A program made the position numbers and the translations under genes. 64,000 bases of DNA from Bradyrhizobium semiaridum (GTDB lineage: Bacteria > Pseudomonadota > Alphaproteobacteria > Rhizobiales > Xanthobacteraceae), in NCBI RefSeq assembly GCF_020329505.1, contig NZ_JAGKJJ010000017.1, forward strand, positions 114,874 to 178,873, in the 5' to 3' direction. Shown here piece after piece: positions 9,093 through 16,880 of this stretch. Below the pieces are notes generated by a model. The model ran no database searches and had not been told where the DNA came from. It worked only from the letters and a program-made list of their open reading frames with translations. Numbering within the stretch: the stretch's first letter is position 1; every line of letters begins with the position of its first letter.

Positions 9093-9749
9093 CTAGACCG
9101 CGGCGAGTTCTGCCGCGCTGCCCGCGCGCTTCGCTTTCCTCGCCTTCGCCGGCGCAAGCAGATTGCTGGCGGCGAGCCCCGCAGTGTCGGCGACATCCGG
9201 GTCGCAGGACACCATTGCGGCGACGATGGCGCCGTCGATCAGCAGTGCGAGCTGATGCGCAAGCACCGCGGGCTCGGCGGCGCCCATCTCGCCTGCGAGC
9301 TTCTCGATATGCGCCAGCACCACCTTCTTGTGCTTCATCGCGATATTGCGAAACTGCTTGGCATCCTTGTCGTGCTCGGCGACCGCATTGATGAAGGGGC
9401 AGCCGTAGAAGCGTTCTTCCGCGAACCAGCTCTTGAGCGCCGGGAAAATGCGCGACAGCTTGGTCTGGGCGTCGCCGCCGCCGGCCTCGATCGCGCCGAT
9501 GAACCAGTCCCGCCACTGCCTGCCTTCGCTTTCCAGCACCGCGTGGACGAGGTTGGTCTTCGAGCCGAACAGCTTGTAGAGCGTGGTCTTCGCGGTGCCG
9601 GCCTCGTTGATGATCGCATCGATTCCTGTCGCGTTGATGCCGTTCTTGCAGAACAGCCGGGTCGCCGCGTTCAACAGGCGCCCGCGCGCCGATTCATCGT
9701 CGCCGGCGGAAAATGCCGCGGCAGGTTTTTTCTTCGCAGGCGATTTGCT
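9093..9749 (-). CDS. TetR/AcrR family transcriptional regulator
   Basis: A 218-residue regulator from the start chosen here (MSKSPAKKK). The frame is open to another ATG at 9788, and neither start has a strong ribosome site. The N-terminal TetR helix-turn-helix is clear: RGRLLNAATRLFCKNGINATGIDAIINEAGTAKTTLYKLFGSK. The C-terminal ligand domain resembles the subgroup with CPFINAVAEHDKD. The tail is Lys/Ala-rich (LLAPAKARKAKRAG). It is divergent from the OsmC gene at 10016, a usual arrangement for a repressor of the adjacent operon. The ligand is unknown. Confidence 0.88.
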   Translation of the reverse strand, partial: SKSPAKKKPAAAFSAGDDESARGRLLNAATRLFCKNGINATGIDAIINEAGTAKTTLYKLFGSKTNLVHAVLESEGRQWRDWFIGAIEAGGGDAQTKLSRIFPALKSWFAEERFYGCPFINAVAEHDKDAKQFRNIAMKHKKVVLAHIEKLAGEMGAAEPAVLAHQLALLIDGAIVAAMVSCDPDVADTAGLAASNLLAPAKARKAKRAGSAAELAAV

Positions 9750-9947
9750 CATGCGCGGCAGTAAATCGAACCGCGGCACAATCATCAAGCCGCATCTTCA
9801 CGGCGCCGGCGATCGGCCAGTCTTGCGCTCAAAATAATCGTGTCCTCGCGGCAGATGCATCGCGCTTGAGCAGTGGTGCAGTGGTCAATCGGTGGGCAGC
9901 CCAGGCTAAGCGCCTGCGCGCCTTCGCCTTTTGAATCGGCCGAAATC

Positions 9948-9963
9948 TGGCACGGCTTATGCA
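9948..9963 (+). promoter_or_regulatory. Candidate sigma-54 (RpoN) promoter upstream of the OsmC gene
   Basis: TGGCACGGCTTATGCA has the -24 GG and -12 GC exactly ten bases apart and differs from TGGCACG-N4-TTGC at one position (ATGC for TTGC). It lies 52 bases before the ATG at 10016. RpoN control would suit a nitrogen-scavenging operon such as the cyanate genes downstream. No activator site was identified. Confidence 0.5.
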
Positions 9964-10015
9964 GGAAACAGACCGTTCGGTATCCTGAAATCCACCGCTC
10001 CAAGGGAGAAAACTG

Positions 10016-10558
10016 ATGACTGCTGTCGCTCAAAAAACCGCTCTGACCGGCTGCCTCGCGCCGATCGACAAAGGCGGGCTCGAGCAGCTCATTGCCAACG
10101 GCAAGGCCAACCCGAAGGTGATCAAGACCCTGAAGTGCAAGACGGTGGCCGAGGGCAAGTTCCGTCACGCCAACTACATTCGCAACCTCGCGCCCTACAT
10201 CGTCGACGAGCCGCCGGGCCTGCTCGGCGACGACACCGCGCCCAATCCGTCCGAAGCCTCGCTCGCCGCGCTCGGCTCCTGCCTTGCGGTCGGCCTGCAT
10301 GCCAACGCCGTGCACCGTGGCTGGATCGTCAACAAGCTCGAGCTGGAGCTTGAAGGCGATCTCAACATCACGGCGGTGTGGGGCACTGGAGATGTCAGCG
10401 AGAAGCCGGTCGGCTTCACCGACGTCCGCGTCAAGGTCGACATGGAATGCGAGGGCATCTCGCAGGGCGAGATCAACGCGCTGGTGGCTCACGTGAAGAA
10501 GTGGTCGCCGGTCGCGAACACCTTCACCCGTCCGGTCAATCTCGAGGTCGGCGCGTAG
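10016..10558 (+). CDS. OsmC family protein
   Basis: A 180-residue cytoplasmic OsmC/Ohr-fold protein. The first redox Cys lies in NPSEASLAALGSCLAVGLHA (about residue 88) and the second in VDMECEG (about residue 144), matching the two-cysteine peroxidase arrangement, although its real substrate may be another electrophile. It is the first gene of a same-strand run with the acyl-CoA-dehydrogenase-like gene (36-base gap), a double rhodanese gene and the cyanate transporter. A candidate sigma-54 promoter precedes it and a TetR gene is divergent. Confidence 0.9.
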   Translation: MTAVAQKTALTGCLAPIDKGGLEQLIANGKANPKVIKTLKCKTVAEGKFRHANYIRNLAPYIVDEPPGLLGDDTAPNPSEASLAALGSCLAVGLHANAVHRGWIVNKLELELEGDLNITAVWGTGDVSEKPVGFTDVRVKVDMECEGISQGEINALVAHVKKWSPVANTFTRPVNLEVGA

Positions 10559-10593
10559 CGTTCGACCGGCAATTCAAGGTGCGGAGATCATCC

Positions 10594-11721
10594 ATGAGTT
10601 CACTGGCTCTATCGCGGATCGCAGCTCAAGATCCCGCACCGACCATTGCGGACGAGGTCGCCCGCCTCGCGCGTCAGGAGCTGGCGCCGCTCGCATCCGC
10701 GATCGATGCCGGCGAGGTCTATCCCAGCGACTTTCTGCGCCGGCTCGGCAAGGTCGGCGCGTGGAGCAGCCACGTGCCGCAGGAGGGCCCGGCGGACCTG
10801 CGGTGGGCCATCCAGTCGATGGTTGCAATCGGCGAGGTCTGCGGCGCCACCGCCTTCATGGCCTGGTGCCAGAACACGCTGGTCTGGTACGTCGCCAATT
10901 CCACCAACATGAAGCTCGCCGCGCGCTTCGGCAACTGCTTCTCCAGCGGACGTGCGCTCGGCGGCACCGGGCTTTCCAACCCGATGAAGAGCTTGTTCGG
11001 CATCGAGCGGCTGAAATTGAAGGGACGCAAGGTCGAGGGCGGCTACATCGTCCGCGGCACGCTGCCCTGGGTGTCGAATCTGGGGCCTGACCACTACTTC
11101 GGCACGATCTTCGAGTGCCAGGACGACGGCGCCAAAGGCGAGGCGGGCGCTACCGTCATGTTCCTCGCAGATTGCTCCGATCCCGCGATCACACTAACGC
11201 CATGCAAGCCGTTCCTGGCGATGGACGGCACCGGCACCTATGGCGTCCAGTTCCGCGACGCGTTCGTGCCGGACGAATTGATCCTGGCCGCCCCGGCCGC
11301 GCCGTTCGTCAAGAAGATTCGCGCCGGCTTCATCCTGCTGCAGGCCGGCATGGGCCTCGGCCTGATGAAGGATTGCATCAACATCATGGACGAGGTCCAT
11401 GCGCCGCTCGGCCACGTCAACCGCTATCTGCCGCAACAGCCGCAGCAATTCCGCGAGCTCTATGCCGAGCTCGAGAAGGAAGCGATGGCGCTGGCAAGCG
11501 ATCCCTACAACGCCGATGACAGCTATTGGCGGCGCGTCGTCGCGCTGCGCCTGCGCATCGGCGACGCCAGCGTCGCGGTCGCGCATGCCGCGATGCTCCA
11601 TTGCGGCGCGCGCGGCTACCTGGTGAGCCACCGCGCCCAGCGCCGGCTGCGCGAGGCGTATTTCGTCGCCATCGTCACGCCCGCCACCAAGCAGCTGCGC
11701 AAGATGCTGGCGGACGGCTGA
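10594..11721 (+). CDS. Acyl-CoA-dehydrogenase-like flavoprotein
   Basis: A 375-residue protein of the acyl-CoA dehydrogenase fold: an N-terminal helical domain, a central beta domain (LPWVSNLGPDHYFGTIFE) and a C-terminal helical domain (FVKKIRAGFILLQAGMGLGLMKDCI). ATG at 10594 has GGAG seven bases upstream, and the open frame before it overlaps the OsmC gene. The family also includes flavin monooxygenases such as DszC and SfnB that act on sulfur compounds. Given the OsmC and rhodanese neighbours, a role other than fatty-acid oxidation is plausible, but this is inference. The catalytic base could not be assigned by eye. Confidence 0.82.
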   Translation: MSSLALSRIAAQDPAPTIADEVARLARQELAPLASAIDAGEVYPSDFLRRLGKVGAWSSHVPQEGPADLRWAIQSMVAIGEVCGATAFMAWCQNTLVWYVANSTNMKLAARFGNCFSSGRALGGTGLSNPMKSLFGIERLKLKGRKVEGGYIVRGTLPWVSNLGPDHYFGTIFECQDDGAKGEAGATVMFLADCSDPAITLTPCKPFLAMDGTGTYGVQFRDAFVPDELILAAPAAPFVKKIRAGFILLQAGMGLGLMKDCINIMDEVHAPLGHVNRYLPQQPQQFRELYAELEKEAMALASDPYNADDSYWRRVVALRLRIGDASVAVAHAAMLHCGARGYLVSHRAQRRLREAYFVAIVTPATKQLRKMLADG

Positions 11722-11768
11722 GGAGTTCGGAACCACCAAGACTGCAACCACAGACAGGAGAGGCTGCC

Positions 11769-12647
11769 ATGACGGACGTTCTGATCACCGCCGGCGAACT
11801 TGCCGAGCTCGTCACGAAAGAACCATGTGTCATCATCGATACGCGGAATCCGGATGCCTATGCGGCGGGACATCTGCCCGGCGCCGTCAACGTGCATGAC
11901 GTCTTCACCTACCTCGCGACCTCGACGCCCGAGGGCATGCACGAGCTGAAGACCAAGTTCGCCGACGCGTTCGGCGCCGCCGGTCTCTCCGGCAAGGAGA
12001 CCGCCGTGATCTACGAGCAGTCGATGAACTCCGGCTTCGGCCAGTCCTGCCGCGGCTACTATCTGCTCACGATGCTCGGCTATCCCAAGATCAAGGTACT
12101 GCATGGCGGCTTCGACGCCTGGAAGGCGGCCGACCTGCCTGTCACGACCGAAGTGCCGGTGCCGGCGAAGGCGGCGTTCGCGATCGTGCCGGAAGCCGGC
12201 GACATCATGATCGATGCCAAGGCAATGCTGGCCGCGGTAGGCAAGCCCGGGGTCGCGATCCTCGATGTGCGCGATGTCGACGAGTGGATCGGCGAAAGCT
12301 CCTCGCCCTACGGCAAGGATTTCTGTCCGCGCAAGGGCCGCATCCCCGGTGCGGTCTGGCTGGAATGGTACCGCATGATGAAGCCGACCGCGGAAGGCCA
12401 GCGCTTCAAGTCGAAGGACGAAATCCTTGCGGAATGCGCCACCGTCGGCATCTCGCAGACCACGCCGGTCTATCTCTACTGCTTCAAGGGGGCCCGCGCC
12501 TCGAACACCTTCCTGGCGCTGAAGAACGCCGGCGTGAAGGATGTGCGGATGTATTTCGGCTCTTGGAACGAGTGGTCGCGCGATCCGGCGCTGCCGATCG
12601 ATGAAGGGTTGCCCACCGCTGCCGTCGTAACAGGCAAAGCGGCATAG
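11769..12647 (+). CDS. Sulfurtransferase with two rhodanese domains
   Basis: A 292-residue tandem rhodanese. Domain 1 (residues 4-135) has VIIDTRNPDAYAAGHLPGAVN. Its active-site loop is YEQSMNSGFGQSCRGYY, which does not fit the usual CxxxxR loop. Domain 2 (about 150-285) has ILDVRDVDEWIG and a normal active-site loop, YCFKGARASN, whose Cys would carry the persulfide. A good ribosome site (GGAGAGG) precedes the ATG. Rhodaneses transfer sulfane sulfur, for example to cyanide to give thiocyanate, which makes its place next to cyanate genes notable. A hairpin follows 14 bases after the stop. Confidence 0.93.
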   Translation: MTDVLITAGELAELVTKEPCVIIDTRNPDAYAAGHLPGAVNVHDVFTYLATSTPEGMHELKTKFADAFGAAGLSGKETAVIYEQSMNSGFGQSCRGYYLLTMLGYPKIKVLHGGFDAWKAADLPVTTEVPVPAKAAFAIVPEAGDIMIDAKAMLAAVGKPGVAILDVRDVDEWIGESSSPYGKDFCPRKGRIPGAVWLEWYRMMKPTAEGQRFKSKDEILAECATVGISQTTPVYLYCFKGARASNTFLALKNAGVKDVRMYFGSWNEWSRDPALPIDEGLPTAAVVTGKAA

Positions 12648-12661
12648 AACCTGCATGCATG

Positions 12662-12698
12662 TCACCATCCGGCGGCGCAAAACGCGGCCGGATGGTGA
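12662..12698 (+). terminator. Strong hairpin after the rhodanese gene
   Basis: Perfect arms TCACCATCCGGC and GCCGGATGGTGA surround an inner GCG/CGC stem and a CAAAA loop. There is no T-run, so it may attenuate or protect RNA rather than fully terminate. The next gene's frame runs open through it, which argues that the true start is the later ATG at 12754. Confidence 0.6.
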
Positions 12699-12753
12699 TC
12701 AATTGACCGGATCGCAGCGTGCTCTGCGGCTCGGTGCGACAATGGGGCGCAGC

Positions 12754-14142
12754 ATGTCCACCTTCGACGATCCGTTCGATGCCGACCGCGAACTCACCCG
12801 ATCGGCTTGCGTGTGCGGTCGGCACCGCTCCACTGCCGAGCACGAGCATGCCGAGCGCGTGCTGCGCTGCGAACCGGTCGCGGTGAGTGAGGAGCAACGC
12901 TACGAGGGCGTCGTCGCCTCCGCCGTGATGCGCGCCGTGTTTCCGCAGGACGCCGCGCGCCGCGCGTTCCTGAAATCGGTCGGCGCGTCGACGGCGCTCG
13001 CCGCGCTCTCGCAATTCTTCCCGCTGAAGAGTGCGACGGAAGCCTTTGCCGACGCCGGGCCGCCCGAGAAGAAGGACCTCAAGGTCGGCTTCATTCCGAT
13101 CACCTGCGCGACCCCGATCATCATGGCGGCGCCGCTCGGCTTCTACGCCAGGCAGGGATTGAACGTCGAGGTCGTGAAGACCGCCGGCTGGGCCGTGATC
13201 CGCGACAAGACCATCAACAAGGAATACGACGCCGCCCACATGCTGGCACCGATGCCGATCGCGATCTCGCTCGGGCTCGGCGCCAATGCGATCCCGTTCA
13301 CGGTGCCGGCGATCGAGAATATCAACGGACAGGGCATCACGCTCGCCATCAAGCACAAGGACAAGCGCGATCCGAAGGACTGGAAGGGCATGAAGTTTGC
13401 CATTCCGTTCGACTATTCCATGCACAACTACCTGCTCCGCTATTATCTCGCCGAGCACGGGCTCGATCCGGATACCGACGTGCAGCTCCGCTCGGTGCCG
13501 CCGCCGGAGATGGTCGCGAACCTGCGCGCCGACAACATCGACGGCTTCCTCGCGCCCGACAATATCTGCCAGCGCGCGATCTATGACGGCGTCGGCTTCC
13601 TGCACATCCTGTCCAAGGAGATCTGGGACGGACATCCGTGCTGCAGCTTTGCCGCCAGCCGCGAGTTCATCACCACGGCGCCGAATTCGTTCGCCGCCCT
13701 GACCCGCGCCATCGTGGACGCGACGGGCCATGCGGCGAAGGCCGAGAACCGCAAGCAGATCGCGGAAGCAATCGCGCCGGCCAACTACATCAACGCCCCG
13801 GTGACGGTGCTGGAGCAGGTGCTGACCGGGACCTATGCCGACGGCCTCGGCGGCGTGAAGACCGATGCCAGGCGGGTCGATTTCGATCCGTTCCCCTGGC
13901 AGTCCTTTGCAGTGTGGATGCTGACGCAGATGAAGCGCTGGGGCCAGATCAAGGGTGATGTCGACTACAAGGCCGTGGCCGAACAGGTCTATCTCGCCAC
14001 CGATACCAGGAAGGTGATGGCCGAGATGGGGCTGACGCCGCCGGCGACAAGCTACAAATCGTTCGCGGTGATGGGCAAGACCTTCGATCCGGAGAAACCC
14101 GACGATTATCTCGCGGGCTTCAAGATCAGGAAGTCGTCGTGA
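12754..14142 (+). CDS. Nitrate/cyanate-type ABC transporter substrate-binding protein (Tat signal)
   Basis: A 462-residue NrtA/CmpA-like binding protein, the periplasmic receptor of the transporter encoded by the next two genes. A twin-arginine signal ARRAFLKSVGASTALAAL begins about residue 68, followed by the binding domain (LKVGFIPITCATPIIMAAPLGFYARQGL). Upstream of the Tat signal is an unusual cytoplasmic leader with CVCGRHRSTAEHEHAERVLRC. ATG at 12754 was chosen because earlier starts would translate the hairpin at 12662. With cyanase downstream, cyanate is the likely ligand. The gap to the permease gene is filled by a palindromic repeat. Confidence 0.88.
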   Translation: MSTFDDPFDADRELTRSACVCGRHRSTAEHEHAERVLRCEPVAVSEEQRYEGVVASAVMRAVFPQDAARRAFLKSVGASTALAALSQFFPLKSATEAFADAGPPEKKDLKVGFIPITCATPIIMAAPLGFYARQGLNVEVVKTAGWAVIRDKTINKEYDAAHMLAPMPIAISLGLGANAIPFTVPAIENINGQGITLAIKHKDKRDPKDWKGMKFAIPFDYSMHNYLLRYYLAEHGLDPDTDVQLRSVPPPEMVANLRADNIDGFLAPDNICQRAIYDGVGFLHILSKEIWDGHPCCSFAASREFITTAPNSFAALTRAIVDATGHAAKAENRKQIAEAIAPANYINAPVTVLEQVLTGTYADGLGGVKTDARRVDFDPFPWQSFAVWMLTQMKRWGQIKGDVDYKAVAEQVYLATDTRKVMAEMGLTPPATSYKSFAVMGKTFDPEKPDDYLAGFKIRKSS

Positions 14143-14165
14143 TGGGAGAGGCCGCTGTCTCTTTG

Positions 14166-14356
14166 CCTCGCCCCGCTTGCGGGGAGAGCAGTAGGCCGCC
14201 TTCGGCGGCCTACTTTAAGAACGCCGAAGCGCTGCTTCGGCTATGTCGCACCGCACGATGCGATACGGGTGAGGGGGAGCCTCCGCGAGTCCGACTCCCT
14301 GCGTTCTCGCGGAGAGCCCCCCTCACCCCGACCTTCTCCCCGCAAGCGGGGCGAGG
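14166..14356. repeat. MITE-like palindromic element, copy A
   Basis: It has perfect 22-bp terminal inverted repeats (14166-14187 and 14335-14356, CCTCGCCCCGCTTGCGGGGA and two more bases) and an inner pair of G-rich and C-rich arms around GAGTCC. Related copies lie at 15232-15364 and 63077-63219. Its right end runs into GAGGGAG, the likely ribosome site of the permease gene. Confidence 0.9.
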
Positions 14357-14365
14357 GAGATGAGC

Positions 14366-15199
14366 ATGCCCCTCCGCCTGCGCGCGGCGATCGTCTCCCT
14401 CGTGCTGCTCGCCGTCTTCCTCGGCGCCTGGCATCTCGCCACCCGCAGCACGGGCACGGCCGCCAGCATGAGCCCGGAATATGCAAGGCTGATGGGGCTG
14501 ACGGCGACCCAGGGCAAGTCGGCGATGCCGGGTCCGCTCGATGTCGGTGCCAAGCTGTGGGAGCATCTGAAGCGGCCGTTCTACGACAACGGGCCGAACG
14601 ACAAGGGACTGGGCATCCAGCTCGCGTATTCGATCGGGCGCGTCGGGCTCGGCTACCTCATCGCCGTCGTCGTCGCGATCCCGCTCGGTTTTTTGATCGG
14701 CATGTCGCCGCTGATCAGCAAAGCGCTCGATCCATTCATCCAGGTGCTGAAGCCGATCTCGCCGCTAGCCTGGATGCCGCTGGCGCTCTACACCATCAAG
14801 GATTCCTCTGTTTCGGCGATCTTCGTGATCTTCATCTGCTCGGTATGGCCGATGCTGCTCAACACCGCGTTCGGGGTCGCCGGCGTGCGGAAAGAATGGA
14901 TCAACGTCGCACGGACGCTCGAGGTCGGCACGGTCAGGCGCGCCTTCACGGTGATCCTGCCGGCGGCGGCGCCGACCATCCTGACCGGCATGCGGATCTC
15001 GATCGGCATCGCCTGGCTGGTGATCGTCGCTGCCGAGATGCTGGTCGGCGGCACCGGCATCGGCTACTTCGTCTGGAACGAGTGGAATAATCTGTCGATC
15101 ACCAACGTGATCATCGCGATCCTGCTGATCGGCATCGTCGGCATGCTGCTCGACCAGGTGCTGGCGCGCATCACGCGCCTGGTGACGTTTCCGGAGTGA
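14366..15199 (+). CDS. ABC transporter permease, NrtB/CynB-like
   Basis: A 277-residue inner-membrane permease with a first helix at residues 5-22, a periplasmic loop and five more helices. The EAA-type loop for contact with the ATPase is in EWINVARTLEVGTVRRAFTVILPAAAPTILTG (about residues 170-200). ATG at 14366 is preferred over ATG at 14360 because GAGGGAG then has a six-base spacer instead of none. That purine tract is the outer edge of repeat copy A, so the insertion appears to have supplied the ribosome site. It forms a transporter with the flanking binding protein and ATPase. Confidence 0.9.
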   Translation: MPLRLRAAIVSLVLLAVFLGAWHLATRSTGTAASMSPEYARLMGLTATQGKSAMPGPLDVGAKLWEHLKRPFYDNGPNDKGLGIQLAYSIGRVGLGYLIAVVVAIPLGFLIGMSPLISKALDPFIQVLKPISPLAWMPLALYTIKDSSVSAIFVIFICSVWPMLLNTAFGVAGVRKEWINVARTLEVGTVRRAFTVILPAAAPTILTGMRISIGIAWLVIVAAEMLVGGTGIGYFVWNEWNNLSITNVIIAILLIGIVGMLLDQVLARITRLVTFPE

Positions 15200-15231
15200 T
15201 GATGTTGTTCACAAGTGTCGCCGTGTCTTCA

Positions 15232-15364
15232 CCTCGCCCCGCTTGCGGGGAGCGGTCGATCGCGCAGCGATCGGGTGAGGGGGGCTCTCCGCGAGTCCAA
15301 CTCTCACCGACATTGCGGAGAGTCCCCCTCACCCCGACCCTCTGCCCGCAAGCGGGGAGAGGGG
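15232..15364. repeat. MITE-like palindromic element, copy B
   Basis: Left end CCTCGCCCCGCTTGCGGGGA and right end CCCGCAAGCGGGGAGAGGG, with inner arms GGGGGGCTCTCCGCGAGTCC and GCGGAGAGTCCCCCTCAC. It fills the gap between permease and ATPase genes, and its purine-rich right edge (15352-15372) leads into the ATPase start. Confidence 0.9.
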
Positions 15365-15380
15365 GAAGGGGGCGTCCGCG

Positions 15381-16292
15381 ATGACCGACAGGTTCATCTC
15401 GATCGAAGCCATCGCGCGGCGCTATCCGGCGGCGGGCGGCGGCAGCACCACGATCTTCGAGAACCTCTGGCTGTCGATGGCGCGCGGCGAGTTCGGCTGC
15501 GTGATCGGTCATTCCGGCTGCGGCAAGACCACGGTGCTGAACATCCTCGCCGGGCTCGACGAGCCGAGCGAGGGGACGGTGATCGTCGACGGGCAGGCTA
15601 TCGACGGCACCAGCCTCGACCGCGCCGTGATCTTCCAGAGCCACGCTCTGCTGCCGTGGCGCACTGTGCTCGGCAACGTCGCCTACGCCGTCAGCTCGAA
15701 ATGGCGCAAATGGGACCGGGCAAGGGTGAAGGCCCACGCGCAGAAATTCATCGATCTGGTCGGGCTGGCCGGCGCCGAGCACAAGTATCCCTCCGAATTG
15801 TCGGGCGGCATGAAGCAGCGTGTCGGCATCGCGCGGGCGCTGTCGATCACGCCGAAGATCATGCTGATGGACGAGCCGTTCTCCGCGCTCGACGCGCTGA
15901 CGCGCGGCACGCTGCAGGACGAGGTACGGCGCATCTGCCTGGAGACCGGCCAGACCACGTTCATGATCACCCACGACGTGGACGAAGCGATCTTCCTCGC
16001 CGACAAGATCTTCCTGATGACCAACGGCCCCGGCGCGGTGCTGGCCGAGATCGTCGAGAATCCGCTGCCCAAGGAGCGCGGCCGGATCGATCTGCACCGC
16101 CATCCCTACTACTATGCGCTGCGCAACCACATCGTCGATTTCCTGGTCAGCCGCAGCAGAAGCTTTGCCAGCGACGTGACCGATCGCGATCCGCGCCACG
16201 TGCCGACGGTACGGCCCGGCGTCGGCGAGCCCGTCATCGTCTCACCGCCGCGCGTCGTCGACCCCAATCCCGCGCAGAGTGCTGCGCGCTGA
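15381..16292 (+). CDS. ABC transporter ATP-binding protein, NrtD/CynD-like
   Basis: A 303-residue ATPase that powers the cyanate-type transporter at the inner membrane. Walker A is GHSGCGKTT (about residue 43), the Q-loop is FQSHALLPW, the signature is LSGGMKQR, Walker B is IMLMDEP and the H-loop is MITHDVDEA. The C-terminal 50 residues (after HPYYYALRNHIVDFLV) form a Pro/Arg-rich tail. The ribosome site is the GGGGGAAGGGGG run left by repeat copy B. The stop codon is 19 bases before cynS, so they are surely co-transcribed. Confidence 0.93.
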   Translation: MTDRFISIEAIARRYPAAGGGSTTIFENLWLSMARGEFGCVIGHSGCGKTTVLNILAGLDEPSEGTVIVDGQAIDGTSLDRAVIFQSHALLPWRTVLGNVAYAVSSKWRKWDRARVKAHAQKFIDLVGLAGAEHKYPSELSGGMKQRVGIARALSITPKIMLMDEPFSALDALTRGTLQDEVRRICLETGQTTFMITHDVDEAIFLADKIFLMTNGPGAVLAEIVENPLPKERGRIDLHRHPYYYALRNHIVDFLVSRSRSFASDVTDRDPRHVPTVRPGVGEPVIVSPPRVVDPNPAQSAAR

Positions 16293-16311
16293 AACCTCAA
16301 GAAGGAACCAC

Positions 16312-16800
16312 ATGAAACGCGAAGACCTCACCGAGAAGCTGCTCGACATCAAGCGCGAGAAGGGCTGGAGCTGGAAATACATCTGCGAACGGATCGGCGG
16401 CTATTCCGAGGTCTTGATCGTGGGCGCGATCCTCGGCCAGATGAAGCTGACGAAGCCGCAGGCGGCCAATGCCGGTGAACTGTTCGCGCTGTCGAAGGCC
16501 GAGACCGCGATGCTGAACGAGGTGCCGATGCGCGGCACCGGCACGCCGATGCCGCCGACCGATCCGCTGATCTACCGCTTCTACGAGATGGTGATGGTCA
16601 ACGGTCCGGCCTGGAAGGCGCTGATCGAGGAAGAGTTCGGCGACGGCATCATGTCGGCGATCGACTTCGACATGGGAATCGAGCGCGTCGCCAATCCGAA
16701 AGGCGATCGCGTCAAGATCACGATGTCGGGCAAATTCCTGCCCTACAAATACTACGGCGCCAGCGGCAACGTGCCGGAGTACGGATTCAAGGAAGAGTGA
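16312..16800 (+). CDS. cynS: Cyanate hydratase (cyanase)
   Basis: A 162-residue cyanase, which converts cyanate and bicarbonate to ammonia and CO2 in the cytoplasm. The E. coli enzyme has 156 residues. The N-terminal helix-turn-helix-like domain (residues 1-85) is followed by the catalytic domain. The active-site Arg and Glu lie in LIYRFYEMV and the Ser in GDGIMSAIDF. AAGGAA precedes the ATG. As the last gene of the run it gives the transporter its function: cyanate import and use as nitrogen source or for detoxification. A palindromic repeat follows immediately. Confidence 0.97.
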   Translation: MKREDLTEKLLDIKREKGWSWKYICERIGGYSEVLIVGAILGQMKLTKPQAANAGELFALSKAETAMLNEVPMRGTGTPMPPTDPLIYRFYEMVMVNGPAWKALIEEEFGDGIMSAIDFDMGIERVANPKGDRVKITMSGKFLPYKYYGASGNVPEYGFKEE

Positions 16801-16804
16801 GAGC

Positions 16805-16880
16805 GCGAATAGCGAGTGGCGAGTAGCGAATCGGATCACTTCTCTACTCGCCATTCCCTATTCGCTACTCCCTATTCGCT
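16805..16880. repeat. Palindromic element of the AGCGAATAG family between convergent genes
   Basis: Short units such as GCGAATAGCGAGTGGCGAGT are repeated and inverted (CTACTCGCCATTCCCTATTC). The element overlaps the end of the minus-strand gene at 16872 and supplies its last two codons and TAG stop. Confidence 0.75.

Noticed and set aside
12655..12753. Longer N-terminus for the cyanate-type binding protein
   Set aside because: It would translate a near-perfect hairpin and lacks family resemblance; ATG 12754 fits better.
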